Origin: Reclinomonas americana ATCC 50394 | Taxonomy: Eukaryota; Jakobida; Jakobea; Jakobida | Reading direction: 5' to 3' | Length of the DNA stretch: 35,257 bases | NCBI GenBank assembly: GCA_048213135.1 | Contig: PS015101.1 | Location: 89,456 to 124,712 of the forward strand | Shown here: piece after piece, positions 10,801 to 22,550 of the stretch | Layout of the letters: every line of letters begins with the position of its first letter | How positions within the stretch are numbered: position 1 is the first letter of the stretch | The notes under the pieces: generated by a model | What the model saw: only the letters and a program-made list of their open reading frames with translations | What the model was told of the DNA's origin: nothing | Databases searched by the model: none | Position numbers and translations under genes: made by a program

Positions 10801-12457
10801 TCTTGCTGCTGCTGTTGTTCCCTCGCCTCTGCCTCTGCGTGATGTCGTTCCAACTCGTGCTCCAACTCCTGCACTCGTCCCATGAGGTCTTGGTTCCGCT
10901 GGATGAGTTCGCGCACCTCGTCTTGCACAGCGACATCGTCGGCCAGCCGCTGCGTCACCCGCTCATGCATGGCGTCGCGCTGTTCGCGCAGTGCGCGCAG
11001 CTCCTCCAACACCACCTCCAGGCCAGTCGCTGTCTGACCTTCGGATTCCGTCGACGGAGGCGACAACTCGGCCGTCACCTTGTCGAGTGCATCCTGCAGT
11101 GTTCGTCTCTCCAGCCGCTCCAACGCCAGCTTCTCCTGCAAATCGTCCATCAGCAAGCGGTGCTGCTCGCTCATCTGTGTGCGATTTAGGAAAGCGTCAG
11201 CGTTGCAAATAATCGTAGCATGCAACACTTTAGCACCACTCGACCTCCTGCATGTCGTCGAGTGCCTTGCGGTGACTTGCGCGAGTGCGGTTCAGCTCGC
11301 GAGCCACCGTCTCACGATCGGCAATCACAGCCTCCATCTGTCGACGCTCATGTCAGGCACCACATGACGAACAGCGACACGCGTGCAACAAACCTTCGCC
11401 TCCACCAGCCTTATCTCCGCCTCCCGCTTGCTGGCATCCTCCACTCGCTTTCGTAACCTGTCACGCTCCAGTGCCACAGACCGTGAATCCACTCGCGCAC
11501 TCTGCAACTCGGCGCGTGTCCCCTCCAACGCCGCTTGCATCTCAATCGTGTGCTCGCGCAGCTCAGCCTCTCGACCCTCTGCTTGCCGCGCCGCAAGCTC
11601 AGCCTGACTCGCACGCGCTGCCGCAGCTTCCGCCTGCACGCAACCCCCCACACGTGCGTGAGAGAGAGAACGAACACAAGGCGGCGGGGCGGTGGAGAGA
11701 CGACTACACAACAATGCGTTCCAGCTCGGCACTGTGCAACTCGGCCTCCCTCAGCGCCTGCTCCACTCGCTCGTTCCGCTCCCGCTCCTCACGCGCCTTC
11801 TTCACCGTCTCCATGGTCTTTCGTCGTTCATCCTCGAAGGCCTCGCGCTGCCGATCGCCGTCAGCTCGCAACTCATTCACCTGATCCAGTAACCTGCACT
11901 CGGCGTCTCAGAGCCTCACTCGCATGCAGACACACACACAGGAGGGCAACATGCACACCGATCACGAGCGTCCTCTGCCAATCGACAGCGATCCGAAACA
12001 TCGGCGAGCTGCCTCGATAACCGCGAGAACTTGTTGCCGAGCGCCTCCAGCTCACGCGACGGCGGCGAGCACGACAGCTCATCCCGCGACGAGCTACTAC
12101 TTGCACTCCCTCCAACGCCACCACCACCAGCAGTGCTCGCCCCGACTCCAGTCGGCGACGCGAAAATCCCACTTACAATCGTCGACGACGAGTTGCTGGC
12201 GTTCGACAATGGACTGCCCCGCGAGATCAAAATCAGCACCTGCAATGACCCTGCAATCGCCCTCTCTTCTCATCACATTGTGCCTATTTCCCCCCCTACC
12301 TTGTCGACATGTGCAAGAGATGCCGCTGCGAGGGCGGCAATCCACCAGTGCCCGGTGGACTCATTGTCACCAGTGAATCATCGCCTCCCACACTGGAGTT
12401 TGCAGTGGGCATCGACACTCGATGAGGCTGATCGCGATCCGACGCCGACAGCGACAT
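7803..12457 (-). CDS. Long coiled-coil protein (golgin/myosin-tail-like), many exons
   Basis: About 17 minus-strand exons encode nearly continuous heptad-rich helix. The start used is ATG 12457 (MSLSASDRDQPHRVSMP); an earlier in-frame exon cannot be excluded. Well-placed exons: 12300-12457, 11966-~12115, 11713-~11909, 11395-11633, 11245-11337, 10497-11174, 10400-10426 (27 nt), then shorter exons down to 9186, 8938-9108, 8635-8865 and 7803-8372. Typical stretches are LRKRVEDASKREAEIRLVEA, EERERNERVEQALREAEL and LEELRALREQRDAMHERV. A Gln/Glu run sits near 10780-10830. The C-terminus is Ser/Pro/Thr-rich and ends in the acidic motif ESELLAELESFAHTP. No motor, kinase or membrane segment is seen, so no family can be assigned. 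Its stop lies 58 bp from the convergent ankyrin gene. Confidence 0.75.
8373..8634 (-). other. Intron with (CA)n/(GT)n tract
   Basis: This 262-bp intron separates the last coiled-coil exon (ending QLQKDLQASH) from the Ser-rich C-terminal exon starting SRITGRGS. It holds a short (CA)n run near 8573-8590. The GT donor (8634) and AG acceptor (8373-8374) fit in phase 0. Confidence 0.7.
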
Positions 12458-12847
12458 GAGCACCGCCACTGCCTCCACCTCTGCACACACACACACACAC
12501 ACACACACAAAGAAGAAGAAGAAGAGAAAATTAGGCGCGAAAAAACATGCTGAGAAAGAGCGACTGTGTGCGATGAGGATAGAGAGAGTGAGAGAGTGTG
12601 TGCATGAGAGACGCACCTTGTTGCATTGGTAGGCAACGACGCACGACAACACACACGCGCGTAAAACCAAATTGCGCAGACGGTAACCCGCGCCGTGATT
12701 GCGGGCAGCGCGAAGAGAAATTCGCCGGCAACCCACATTCATACTCCCTCTCAGTCACATCGCTTTGCCTCAGTCATCTCTTTGTGTATCGTGTTTCTCT
12801 GTGTGTCTGTCTGTGTCTGGTTGTGTGTGTCTGTGCGTTTGTGAGGA
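12458..12847. promoter_or_regulatory. Divergent intergenic region with (GT)n tracts
   Basis: About 390 bp separate the start codons used for the coiled-coil (-) and PH-gelsolin (+) genes. A (CA)n tract lies at 12483-12510 and GT-rich sequence near 12795-12840. A possible upstream minus-strand exon beginning at ATG 12738 (MWVAGEFLFALPAITAR) could belong to the coiled-coil gene, but no splice partner is convincing. No TATA-like or other defined motif is claimed. Confidence 0.45.
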
Positions 12848-15800
12848 ATGGGTGTGACGAGCAGTGGGGCAGTCACTGACTTGGGTAATGCAACTGCCTC
12901 CTTCCGCTCTGCACCGCGATCCGTTGGTTCAGTTGCGCATCACTCTCTTGCCTCTTATGTGTGTGCATGTGTGTGCGTGTGTGTGCGTGAGTGAGGGCAG
13001 ACACACGAGGAGGACGAGATGGTCATGTCCAGAGAGAGAGGCCCGCTCTTACTCACTCACTCACTCACTCGCTTACACACACAGCATGGAGTCAAGGTCG
13101 AAGGATGGCTTCTCCGTGAAGGTCGCCTCTCACCTCTCTCACTCACTCTCTCTATCTCTTTTGCTCGGACTGATCCATTGTTGTTGATTGCATGTTTCAG
13201 GTGGCGCACGANNNNNNNNNNNNNNNNNNNNNNNNNNNNNNNNNNNNNNNNNNNNNNNNNNNNNNNNNNNNNNNNNNNNNNNNNNNNNNNNNNNNNNNNN
13301 NNNNNNNNNNNNNNNNNNNNNNNNNNNNNNNNNNNNNNNNNNNNNNNNNNNNNNNNNNNNNNNNNNNNNNNNNNNNNNNNNNNNNNNNNNNNNNNNNNNN
13401 NNNNNNNNNNNNNNNNNNNNNNNNNNNNNNNNNNNNNNNNNNNNNNNNNNNNNNNNNNNNNNNNNNNNNNNNNNNNNNNNNNNNNNNNNNNNNNNNNNNN
13501 NNNNNNNNNNNNNNNNNNNNNNNNNNNNNNNNNNNNNNNNNNNNNNNNNNNNNNNNNNNNNNNNNNNNNNNNNNNNNNNNNNNNNNNNNNNNNNNNNNNN
13601 NNNNNNNNNNNNNNNNNNNNNNNNNNNNNNNNNNNNNNNNNNNNNNNNNNNNNNNNNNNNNNNNNGGCATTAAGCTCTACTGGTGCACCTTTGACGGATC
13701 GGCCTTTCGCGCCTTTGGCAGCGCACAGGCGCGTCTCACTATTGTGGAGTTCCCGCGCATTCTCTCGCTCTTACACAAAACTGTGATTTGCTCAGTGTCT
13801 GGATGAGGAGTTGGTGTTTGAGGTCAGGGCGGGTGAGATTGAGGTGCGATCGCTGGCGTCGCCCAACATGTTTGCGCTGGTGGCGGGTCCGACTCGGGAG
13901 TATCACTTTATGACGGCGTCGGGCACCGAGGCGCGCTCGTGGATGGCGGTGCTGCAGCACCCGAGCATGTTGGATTCGTCGGAGGCGCTGGGAGTGTTGC
14001 TGGGAGGGGTGGCGATGGAGGGTGGCGCAGAGATTGGTGCGTCGCCGTCGGCGGCGGCGGCGGGTGTGATGGGAGTTGAGCAGGGAAGGGCAGGGAGTCG
14101 CAAGTCGTCGCTGGCCACGCTTGATGTGCCCGGCGGCATTGGTGGTGGTGGGGACGCGCGCGATGGTGGATCGCCGAATCGACGATCCACCATGCGGAGA
14201 CAGAGTTTCATGTATCAGGCGCAGCCGTCGGGCGAGGTCATGGGAGCCCTGTTCAAGTTACGCGCCAGAGGCACGCCGGCGGAGATGTTCAAGTTGTTGT
14301 CTCACNNNNNNNNNNNNNNNNNNNNNNNNNNNNNNNNNNNNNNNNNNNNNNNNNNNNNNNNNNNNNNNNNNNNNNNNNNNNNNNNNNNNNNNNNNNNNNN
14401 NNNNNNNNNNNNNNNNNNNNNNNNNNNNNNNNNNNNNNNNNNNNNNNNNNNNNNNNNNNNNNNNNNNNNNNNNNNNNNNNNNNNNNNNNNNNNNNNNNNN
14501 NNNNNNNNNNNNNNNNNNNNNNNNNNNNNNNNNNNNNNNNNNNNNNNNNNNNNNNNNNNNNNNNNNNNNNNNNNNNNNNNNNNNNNNNNNNNNNNNNNNN
14601 NNNNNNNNNNNNNNNNNNNNNNNNNNNNNNNNNNNNNNNNNNNNNNNNNNNNNNNNNNNNNNNNNNNNNNNNNNNNNNNNNNNNNNNNNNNNNNNNNNGC
14701 ATCACCGTGCAGTGCCAATGCCAGCTCTGCGTCGCGCCAGAGAGCACACTCTCGTGTGGCATCGATCGGCGCCGTGATGCAGCTGGCGAGTGCGGCCGAC
14801 AATCGGTTCTCGCTGGCGGCCGACTCGGCGGGTATGCCTGGTTACGCGAGCAGCTCGCGCAGTTTGTCGCCGGCGTCGGGGCAGCCGCCGCGACCTGGGT
14901 CACGGTTGGATCGCTCCAAGCAGCGTCAGCGAGCGCAGGCCAGTCGTGTCGTTGCGTGTGTGCGGCAGTACGTGACAAGAGGAAATGGATGGTGCTTGAG
15001 AGTTCTCACACGACCTGCGCAGGGTGCATCTGCGTCGCTGTCGCCGCGACCACCACGCGGACCGTCGTCAACCTTGGCCACCGATGCGGCGTCGGCGGTC
15101 GACGCTTCTGAAGTGCGTTCGTCGCCTGTGGAGTCTGTCGGCAATGGTGTTGCTCGTGCCGCACCTGCTGCCCAGCCACCGTCGATCGCCATTTCTGTTC
15201 CGCGCGGCACTGCTGTGCACTCGGACGACTCCGAAGACGACGACACACCGGTGCCTGAGCCATTATCGCCACCATCGAATGTGATACCGGTCGTCACCAC
15301 CGCCGTCACTGCTACCACTGCTGCTACTGCTGTCAGCAACGGTTCTTCTGCTGCGGCGCAAGCCAAGGTGCACACGGCCGCTACGCATGGTGCCTCGTCT
15401 CCGCCGCCATCAGCATCAGCAGCACACGCCGGATCGCCGTCAACTCCACCACCCGCCACTCAGAACGGCGGTGCGGAGGAGGAGGAGGTGATTGGCGTCT
15501 CTGGCTCCAATGGATCGTCACCGGTGGGCGCGGGATCGGAGGATGCGGGGTCAATGTCGTCGGATGTGGCCGTGGGCACGAGGACACGAAGGAAGAGTGT
15601 GCGGAAATCGGCACCGAGCGCTGGACAGTCTTCTCTGGATCTGGAGGGTGCCACTGGCGTTCCACCACAACCACCACCAGCAGCAGCGGCGTCGGCAGGT
15701 GCTTCTGGCAGCGACGGCCCTGCACACGTATCGATTTCGGCGTTCGATGAGGTGTTGGGACTCGAGTTCCGTTTTTTCGTTCACTTTTGCTCCATCATTC

Positions 15801-18800
15801 TGTGCGTTCTTGTCGAACTGACAGCGGTGGCGATGGCGTCAGGGGTCTGTTTGTGTGGCACGTCTCCAAGTTCCAACTGGTTCGTGTGCCGGAGCACGAC
15901 ATTGGCACCTTCCTCACCGGCAATGCCTATGTTCTACTGTATGCTGCGTAACACTCGTCCTCCCCTCGCCACTCTTTTCCCAACAACCGGTTGCTGACGT
16001 CGCGCCACAACAGAGTGATGCTGGTGGCCAGCATGTGCATTACTGGGTGGGCAGCAAGGCGCCGATGGATGTGCGCACGTGCGCTGCGTTCTTTGCCAAC
16101 ACGCTCGCCTCGACCGAGTACTGCCCGAACCTCGTGTCGCAATCACGCGAGGTCTGTACATTTGCTTGTTTTTTCCTTTTCTGCGTTGGTCACTGAAGAA
16201 CGTTGGCGGTCGCAGGAGGAGGACAACACCACGGATCGCTTCCTGCTCTACTTCCCACAGGGCGTGCGCTACTTGGAGGGCAGTTCCGGCACCGGTCTCA
16301 TGCGACCACAGCCGCTCGACGACACCACGTACGTGTACCGTGTGGTGGAGCAGCGCGCCTCCTCGGGTCGCGTGGCTGTGCGACCGCTGGTGGAGCAAGT
16401 CGATCCGCAGCTGCAGGAGGGCCTCAACACCTTCTGCGCCTACGTCGTGTCGACGCCGGAGCACGTGTATCACTGGCGAGGCAGTCGGTCGTCCCGACGT
16501 GTGCACGCCAAGGCCATGGAAATGTGCCAGTTGGTGAAGGACTTTAGGCAGTTTGCCAAGCCGGAGAAAGTCAGGATAGTGCCGTTTGGTGAGTGGGGTA
16601 GATATGAGGGAAGGGGGGAGAGAAGAAGGAATGGGGGGAGGAGATGGTGATGACCTCTCTCTCTCTCTCTCTGTTTGTCAACTTGTCGTCTCTTTTCTTA
16701 GTCTCTCTCCCTTCCCGTTTTTGTCTCACATCATCTGCGTGCAGACGAGGATGACGATTGCAGCGACTTGTGGCGCGTGCTGCAAGGATCACGACCGGTG
16801 AATGTGGTGGAGCCGGAGCTCGATCCACCAACAGTGGGCCTCTACATGTTGCGCGCTGGTCACCGCCGACGTCCCCACTTGTGCATCTCGTTCTGAGAAA
16901 GTATTCTTCTTTGCTCGACACAGGGTGACGGTATCCACCGACGCCAAGGTGGGCATTCAGGAGATTTGCTCAGAACCCAGCGATCTCAAGGTCGGTCTGC
17001 TGGAGAGTGCGCATTGCTACTTGCTGGAGTGCAACGCACAGCTCTTTGTGTGGATTGGCAAGCATGCGCCACACCAGGATCGTGCCGCCGTCGTGCAGCT
17101 CGCACAAGTTGCGTGTGTGTTGTGTGCCAGCATGTGCAACCTTAGTGATGTGCTCACACTTTGCTACCGCAGACATTCCGCTCACATTTCGATTTGCCCG
17201 AATGGACACCGGTGACTCGAGTGGCCGAGGGTGGCGAGCCGGCCCTGTTCAAGAGCCTCTTTGCTGGCTGGGTGAAGCCGTTCCGGTTCACCATGAACCC
17301 GAGTGCCAACTTGGCGCAAACCACACGCGCCTCGCAGTCTTCGATGACCACGGCTGGTGGTGTGCCCATGCTCACCGACATTGCCTCGTTCCACATGTCC
17401 GGCAGTTTGGATGTGATTGCGGAGGAGGCGGCACGTGCCTTGCAGCAAGCGCAGCTGGACGAGGAGCAAGACACGGACGACGATGTGGAGGTGTGGCGTA
17501 TTGATAATGAGGGCATCTGGCCGGTGCCGGATGGCGCGTGGGGCGTGTTCTTGAGTGGGGAGTGCTACTTGGTGGTGCACACCACCCTCAAGCCGGGAGT
17601 GCCGGAGACCGATCCCGACGCGCACTTGTGTAATGTGTATTTTTGGCGAGGTGTGTGAGAGGGAAAACGATAGAGGGAAGGGATACAGGGAGATAGGAGG
17701 AGAGAGAGTGAGGTGAAGAAAAAAGGGAGGAAGGAGGCGCGAGAGAGAGATAACGAAGTTATGTTGGCAGAGATGTAGAGAGTGTGTGTGTGAGAGAGAG
17801 AGAGGGGAGAGGGCGAGAGGGAGGAATGGAGCGACCAGGAAGTGCGGGGAGGCATAGATGGAGAGAGAGAGAGGAAGTGAGGTGTGTGGAGGATGATGAA
17901 GTGAAAGAGAAAGAAGAGGGAAGTAAGGGCTGTGAGAGAGACTTCAATAGTGTTTTGCAGGGGTAAGGATTTTACGTAGAGAGGAGGAGGAAGGACGTGC
18001 AAGAGAGTGAGAGAATGTGGGAGTGAGGCAGTGGGAGTGAGGATGTCAGGTGAGAGTTTGCTGATTGCTGGTGCCACTCAGGTTTGGATGTCGAGGCGCG
18101 GCTGGTCATGGCGTGGAAACTCTTTTTGGAGAAGCTCGTGGAGCAGAAGCTGGTGGAGAAGATTGGCAAGGTGCCAGAAAAGGTGGAGATCACCGAGCGG
18201 AAGGAGGTGCTGCCGTTCCTCCGACTCTTTGACTGCCATATCACCGTGTTGAGAGTTGCGTAGCATTCTCGGCTCTCTTTTCCCCCATCTTGCGGCTCAT
18301 TTCCATCGACAGGGGTTGACCATCAACACGCTGGCGGGCGAGGAGTTGGAAATTTTGAAGCGTGCGCCGATCCTGTTGAACATCAAGGGCTGTGCGTCAC
18401 CACCTGCCGTGCGGGCAGTGGAGTGCACGTTGGTGCGTACCCCGGTGTCGTTGCCACTGCCCCTCTCTTTCCCTCTCTGTGTGTGCTCACTCCGCCAACA
18501 ACAGTCGGCCGCATCACTCAACTCGGGTGATGTGTTCCTGCTGCTCACCGACGAGAAGTTGTATGCGTGGATCGGTCATGGTGCGCAGCCGATGACCATC
18601 GGCTTCTTGTCTCGCCTGCCACCGGCGCTGCTGGTACATGCTCGCCTTGTTGTTATCGACGCCCATGCATCTTCATGTAGTGTGCTGACTCCTGCTCCCT
18701 GACAGAATGGTCGCTCCGTGGTACGAGTGGGTGAAGGTGCGGAGCCGCCGGACTTTTGGGCGACTCTGGGCGGAGTCAAGCCGTACGCCACGTCGGAGCA

Positions 18801-19675
18801 CCTGCGATCACACACACGGCTACCGTACTCGCGCCTGTTCCAGTGCACGCTGATTAGTGGTGCCTTGTCGGTGAGTGGCCGGCGAACTTGTTTTTGCGCG
18901 TGCCGAGCCTCATTCACACCACATGCTCCGCAGGTCGAGGAAGTGCTGTCATACAGCTCCACCGATCTCGACTCCAAGTTTATGTTTATCCTGGACGCAT
19001 ACAGTGAGGTGTTTGTGTGGACGGGCTCGCGCTCCGACAAGCAGCGGCTACGTCCGGCAGTGTTGGCGGCCGCCACGGTTCGTACCATGCTGTGAATGCG
19101 ATGTTGCCACCCGTGTTTAGAGTGTCTCATCTCGCTTCCTCGCAGCGGTACATTGAGACGGCAAGAGACGGACGGTTGGGCGACACACCGATTGTGGAGG
19201 TTCTGGAGGGTCAGGAACCGGTGCTGTTCACCTGCCATTTCCAGGTTTGTATCCTCTTTCTCTCGCGCTTGTACAAACTGATTGTCGACTGACTTACTGT
19301 GCGGCGCTGCAGGGTTGGCGACCAACCTTTGAGAAGGAGTTTGACGATCCGTACGACGAGAAGATGCGGCGCACAGGTCGTGTGGGTCGCGTGCTGCCGT
19401 CGGCCAACTCACCCGCGGGTGTTGCCGGTCCATCGGGCTCCGCGGGCGACAGGAGACCATCGGCAGCCGCCGAGCCGGCCAAGTCGCCGAGTCCATCACT
19501 GTTGTACTCGGCGATCCGCGGGCAGCCGGCGAGCCCGACCGACGGTGACGACGACTCATCGGGTGGCGAGAGCGACGACTCGGATGAGAGTCGGCACACG
19601 GTCGGCCGTGCCCTGCTCCGGCAGCGCGCACTCATGAATCAGCGGCAGCCAACAGTAGGGTCGCCGCATCAATGA
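12848..19675 (+). CDS. PH-domain protein with six gelsolin repeats (villin/gelsolin family)
   Basis: Actin-binding protein of the gelsolin superfamily. Exons 12848-12931, 13001-13021 (21 nt), 13085-13121 and 13201 onward give MGVTSSGAVTDLG and then a PH domain (VKVEGWLLREG, gap, KLYWCTFDGSAFRAFG, EYHFMTASGTEARSWMAVLQ). A Ser/Ala-rich linker with two gaps follows (to about 15760). Six gelsolin repeats then appear in order: GLFVWHVSKFQLVRVPEHD (G1), YVVSTPEHVYHWRGSRSSR (G2), NAQLFVWIGKHAPHQD (G3), VEVWRIDNEGIWPVPDGAWG (G4), LNSGDVFLLLTDEKLYAWIG (G5) and AYSEVFVWTGSRSDKQ (G6). Exons from 15825 on: 15825-15947, 16016-16151, 16216-16588, 16745-16847, 16924-17107, 17173-17650, 18082-18254, 18313-18432, 18505-18633, 18706-18870, 18934-19077, 19146-19244, 19313-19675. 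The tail is acidic and Ser-rich; no villin headpiece is present. Likely severs, caps or bundles actin near membranes. Confidence 0.9.
13212..13665. other. Assembly gap (454 N) inside the PH domain
   Basis: The run of N removes the middle of the PH domain, between the exon starting at 13201 and GIKLYWCTFDGS at 13666. Confidence 0.99.
14306..14698. other. Assembly gap (393 N) in the PH-gelsolin linker
   Basis: N run in the region after the PH domain, just after AEMFKLLSH; coding resumes in a Ser/Ala-rich linker. Exons may be hidden here. Confidence 0.99.
17651..18081 (+). other. Long purine-rich intron between gelsolin repeats 4 and 5
   Basis: A 431-bp intron whose + strand is almost entirely A/G with GAGAGA runs until the acceptor 'cactcag' (18075-18081). 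Donor phase 1 (CGA G) joins G-LDVEARLVMAW. No gene is seen in it; the Ser/Leu-rich minus-strand frame is the complement of the GA tract. Confidence 0.7.
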
Positions 19676-19856
19676 GAGGTTGGTTGTAGTGGTGAGAAAA
19701 ATTATTATGTGGCAGTATACTTTCGGTTCCTTTTTTGTGCGCGGTTTGTGTGTCGCACAGTTCTCCCCGCGACCTCACTGCGTCGGGCAGTCGCCAGCTC
19801 CAGTGATTCTGGCGCGACTGATAGATGCATCACCGTGACGATTCACAGCGACGATC
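19676..19856. other. Short convergent intergenic region
   Basis: 181 bp between the PH-gelsolin stop and the stop of the minus-strand gene. Nothing coding is seen. An A/T-richer patch at 19696-19715 ('aaaattattatg') could serve 3'-end formation, but no clear AATAAA is present. Confidence 0.4.
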
Positions 19857-21343
19857 TCACGTTGAAGGAATGTCTTCCGTTAGACTCCTCAGCGCCAGCT
19901 CCAACTGCGCGGCATCGAGGCCTGGCACTCCACTCGGTCTCCGCTCCATCGTTTGTTGCTGCTGTTGCTCACCATCATCCATCGCACCTGCAGTGGATGC
20001 AGATAATGCCTCGTCCGGCTGCGGTGCCTCGAGCGATGCCCTGCACATACAAGTTAGACGATGCGTTGCGATGCATCAACGTCGGGATCGACAGACAGAC
20101 CTGTACGCATCCTTCAGATCGCGATCCACCAGCCGTCGCATCACGCGTCGCACTGATTCCGATTCGCCGCAGTGCGAGAGGTACTCTGAAGCGAAGGGAG
20201 GAGAAGAAGAGGAGGTGAGGGCGGGATGAGGCAGGGAAAGAGAACGAAAGGTGACTGAGAGCTGCAGACTACGCTCTGTAGTTGTATTGATCAGCACGTC
20301 GACAAGAGAGACAGAACGAGAAAACGATGCTATCACCACAACGAACAAGAGAGACAAGACTCCTTTCCCCAAGGCAGCGCAGCGATTACCTGCAACCGAT
20401 GCACAAACGAATCGCNNNNNNNNNNNNNNNNNNNNTGAGAGAGCGCGACAGAAGCGAGACAACTCATCATGAACGACACCAAGCGAAGGAAACGATTGTA
20501 CGATCAGCAGTATCGCCACAACGAAAGAGAGGGGCACGATCCTCACTTCTTCCTGCCCTTCTTCAACCAGACAACCAACGAATCGTTAGAGCGAACTCGA
20601 CAGAAGCGAGACAACTCATCATGCACGACACCAAGCGAAGGAAACGATTGTACGATCAGCAGTATCGCCACAACGAAAGAGAGGGGCACGATCCTCACTT
20701 CTTCCTGCCCTTCTTCAACCACACAACAAACGAATCGCTGAGAGAGCGCGACAGAAGCGAGACAACTCATCATGCACGACACGACGAGCGAAGGAAACGA
20801 TTGTACGATCAGCACTGTCGCCACAACGAACTGAGAGACATGTCTCCTCCTTTGCCTCCCCTCTCGCCCCAGCACGAGAGAGCGCGATACACAGGCGGAC
20901 AACTCATAATGCACGACACCAAGAGAGCGAAGGAAACACCGACGCGATCAACCCAATCCCCACGAACTGAGAGACATGTCTCCTCCTTTGCCTCCCCTCT
21001 TCCTTCACTCCCACGGAGACAACTCACCAAACACCACCAACCGATGCACAAACGAATCACCCATCACTCTCTCCATCAGCTGCGCACCACATCAGCAACA
21101 AAACAACAATGTCCTGCTCACACTTACCATCATACACACCTCTCTCTGCGCCAACGACGCCGCCCGCTGCGTCCACCTTCGCGTCGCCGCAACGTCCACT
21201 CTGCGACGTTCCCCTTTCCCCTTCTCGTCGACGTCCTCGCCACTGTCACTGCTGGACGCTCGACGTCGCCGCTTTCTGCTCCTCTTGCTCACTTCTGGCT
21301 CGCTGTCATCGCTGCCGTTGCCATAGCTCGCCAGTGACTCCAT
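19857..21343 (-). CDS. Unrecognised gene: Ser/acidic/basic N-terminus, helical C-terminus
   Basis: The first exon (21140-21343, ATG 21343) encodes MESLASYGNGSDDSEPE then a basic run (SKRSRKRRRRASSSDSGED), a style common in nuclear and splicing-associated proteins. Two downstream exons are well defined: 20101-20185 (YLSHCGESESVRRVMRRLV) and 19857-20040 (ASLEAPQPDEAL, a Gln run, then LDAAQLELALRSLTEDIPST, stop). They join in phase as DLKDAYRASLEA. The exons on either side are separated by about 950 bp of minisatellite plus a 20-N gap, so linking the first exon to the last two in one gene is inference. Possible small exons inside the repeat (for example near 21040-21090) are not proven. No family recognised. 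Confidence 0.4.
20325..21060. repeat. ~120-152 bp tandem repeat array (minisatellite)
   Basis: The marker 'aactcatcat' (and variants) occurs at 20461, 20613, 20764, 20901 and 21022, giving periods of 152, 151, 137 and 121 bp. The first three units are nearly identical over most of their length ('gaaacgattgtacgatcag', 'cacaacgaaagagaggg'). The block 'ccgatgcacaaacgaatc' occurs at both ends (about 20397 and 21041). The array lies in the presumed intron of the minus-strand gene and is interrupted by a 20-N gap at 20416-20435. Plus-strand frames through it exist only because the unit lacks stops. Confidence 0.85.
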
Positions 21344-22550
21344 CAAAGTGCAACGCGTATCCGTTGATTGGATCGGCTCGTCGACTGACCGTTACTCGAC
21401 CTTGTCGACTTACACTTGTCGCTCCTCTCNNNNNNNNNNNNNNNNNNNNNNNNNNNNNNNNNNNNNNNNNNNNNNNNNNNNNNNNNNNNNNNNNNNNNNN
21501 NNNNNNNNNNNNNNNNNNNNNNNNNNNNNNNNNNNNNNNNNNNNNNNNNNNNNNNNNNNNNNNNNNNNNNNNNNNNNNNNNNNNNNNNNNNNNNNNNNNN
21601 NNNNNNNNNNNNNNNNNNNNNNNNNNNNNNNNNNNNNNNNNNNNNNNNNNNNNNNNNNNNNNNNNNNNNNNNNNNNNNNNNNNNNNNNNNNNNNNNNNNN
21701 NNNNNNNNNNNNNNNNNNNNNNNNNNNNNNNNNNNNNNNNNNNNNNNNNNNNNNNNNNNNNNNNNNNNNNNNNNNNNNNNNNNNNNNNNNNNNNNNNNNN
21801 NNNNNNNNNNNNNNNNNNNNNNNNNNNNNNNNNNNNNNNNNNNNNNNNNNNNNNNNNNNNNNNNNNNNNNNNNNNNNNNNNNNNNNNNNNNNNNNNNNNN
21901 NNNNNNNNNNNNNNNNNNNNNNNNNNNNNNNNNNNNNNNNNNNNNNNNNNNNNNNNNNNNNNATGCGGTGCATGCCCCACCTCAGCCATCTGCCGACGAC
22001 GACACAAACCCCGCACAAATTAGGTCACAAGAATGCGCGCGAAACAATCGGAACATCTCTCTCTCTCCTCTTCCTCTCCTCTCGCTCTCTCCCCCCTTCA
22101 ACTCCACCACCCGCTCAAGAACTACCGTGGACGGAACGCAGCAGGGTCGAAAAAAGAGTCGGACAAGTGTGAGGCGAAAAAATTTCGCGCGCAAACAGGG
22201 GTTCTCAGTCAATGCAGACTTTTGTGCAACAAAAAAAATGGATGATGAAATGCGCGACATGTGTAGCGCACATGGCCGACGTCACACACACACACGCACA
22301 CGCACGCACACTGCAGTGGCCGCCACACAGTGGAGAGAGGGTGGCAGAGGGAGAGAGAGCGCAAGAGAGCGCGCGAGAGCGAGAGGAGGGGGGCGAGAAA
22401 AAGAGAGCGTCCATGTTCCATTTCGCGCGTTTTTTCCCGCGATGCTCACACACAACACACCCCCCCACACGCACCTCCAGCACGCACACAAACGAGTGGC
22501 AGCGGCAGACAGAGAGCGCGAGAGAGAGCAAGCAAACCGCTCACCAACGA
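21344..22550. other. Intergenic region with 533-N gap and simple repeats
   Basis: Contains a gap at 21430-21962 and then low-complexity DNA: CT-rich 22051-22110, (CA)n at 22284-22311, GAGA-rich 22325-22405 and CA-rich 22447-22490. A possible short first exon starts at ATG 22239 (MDDEMRD followed by GTGTAG), which could open the TADA3 gene, but no acceptor partner is visible because of the next gap. Likely holds the divergent promoters of the two flanking genes. Confidence 0.4.

Noticed and set aside
17651-18081. 170-codon minus-strand frame over the purine-rich intron
   Set aside because: Ser/Leu/Pro-rich complement of a GA tract with no domain; it lies in an intron fixed by gelsolin repeats on both sides.
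20327-21337. 336-codon plus-strand frame
   Set aside because: It runs through the ~150-bp minisatellite; repeated peptides appear in more than one frame because unit lengths are not multiples of three, so the openness is a repeat effect.
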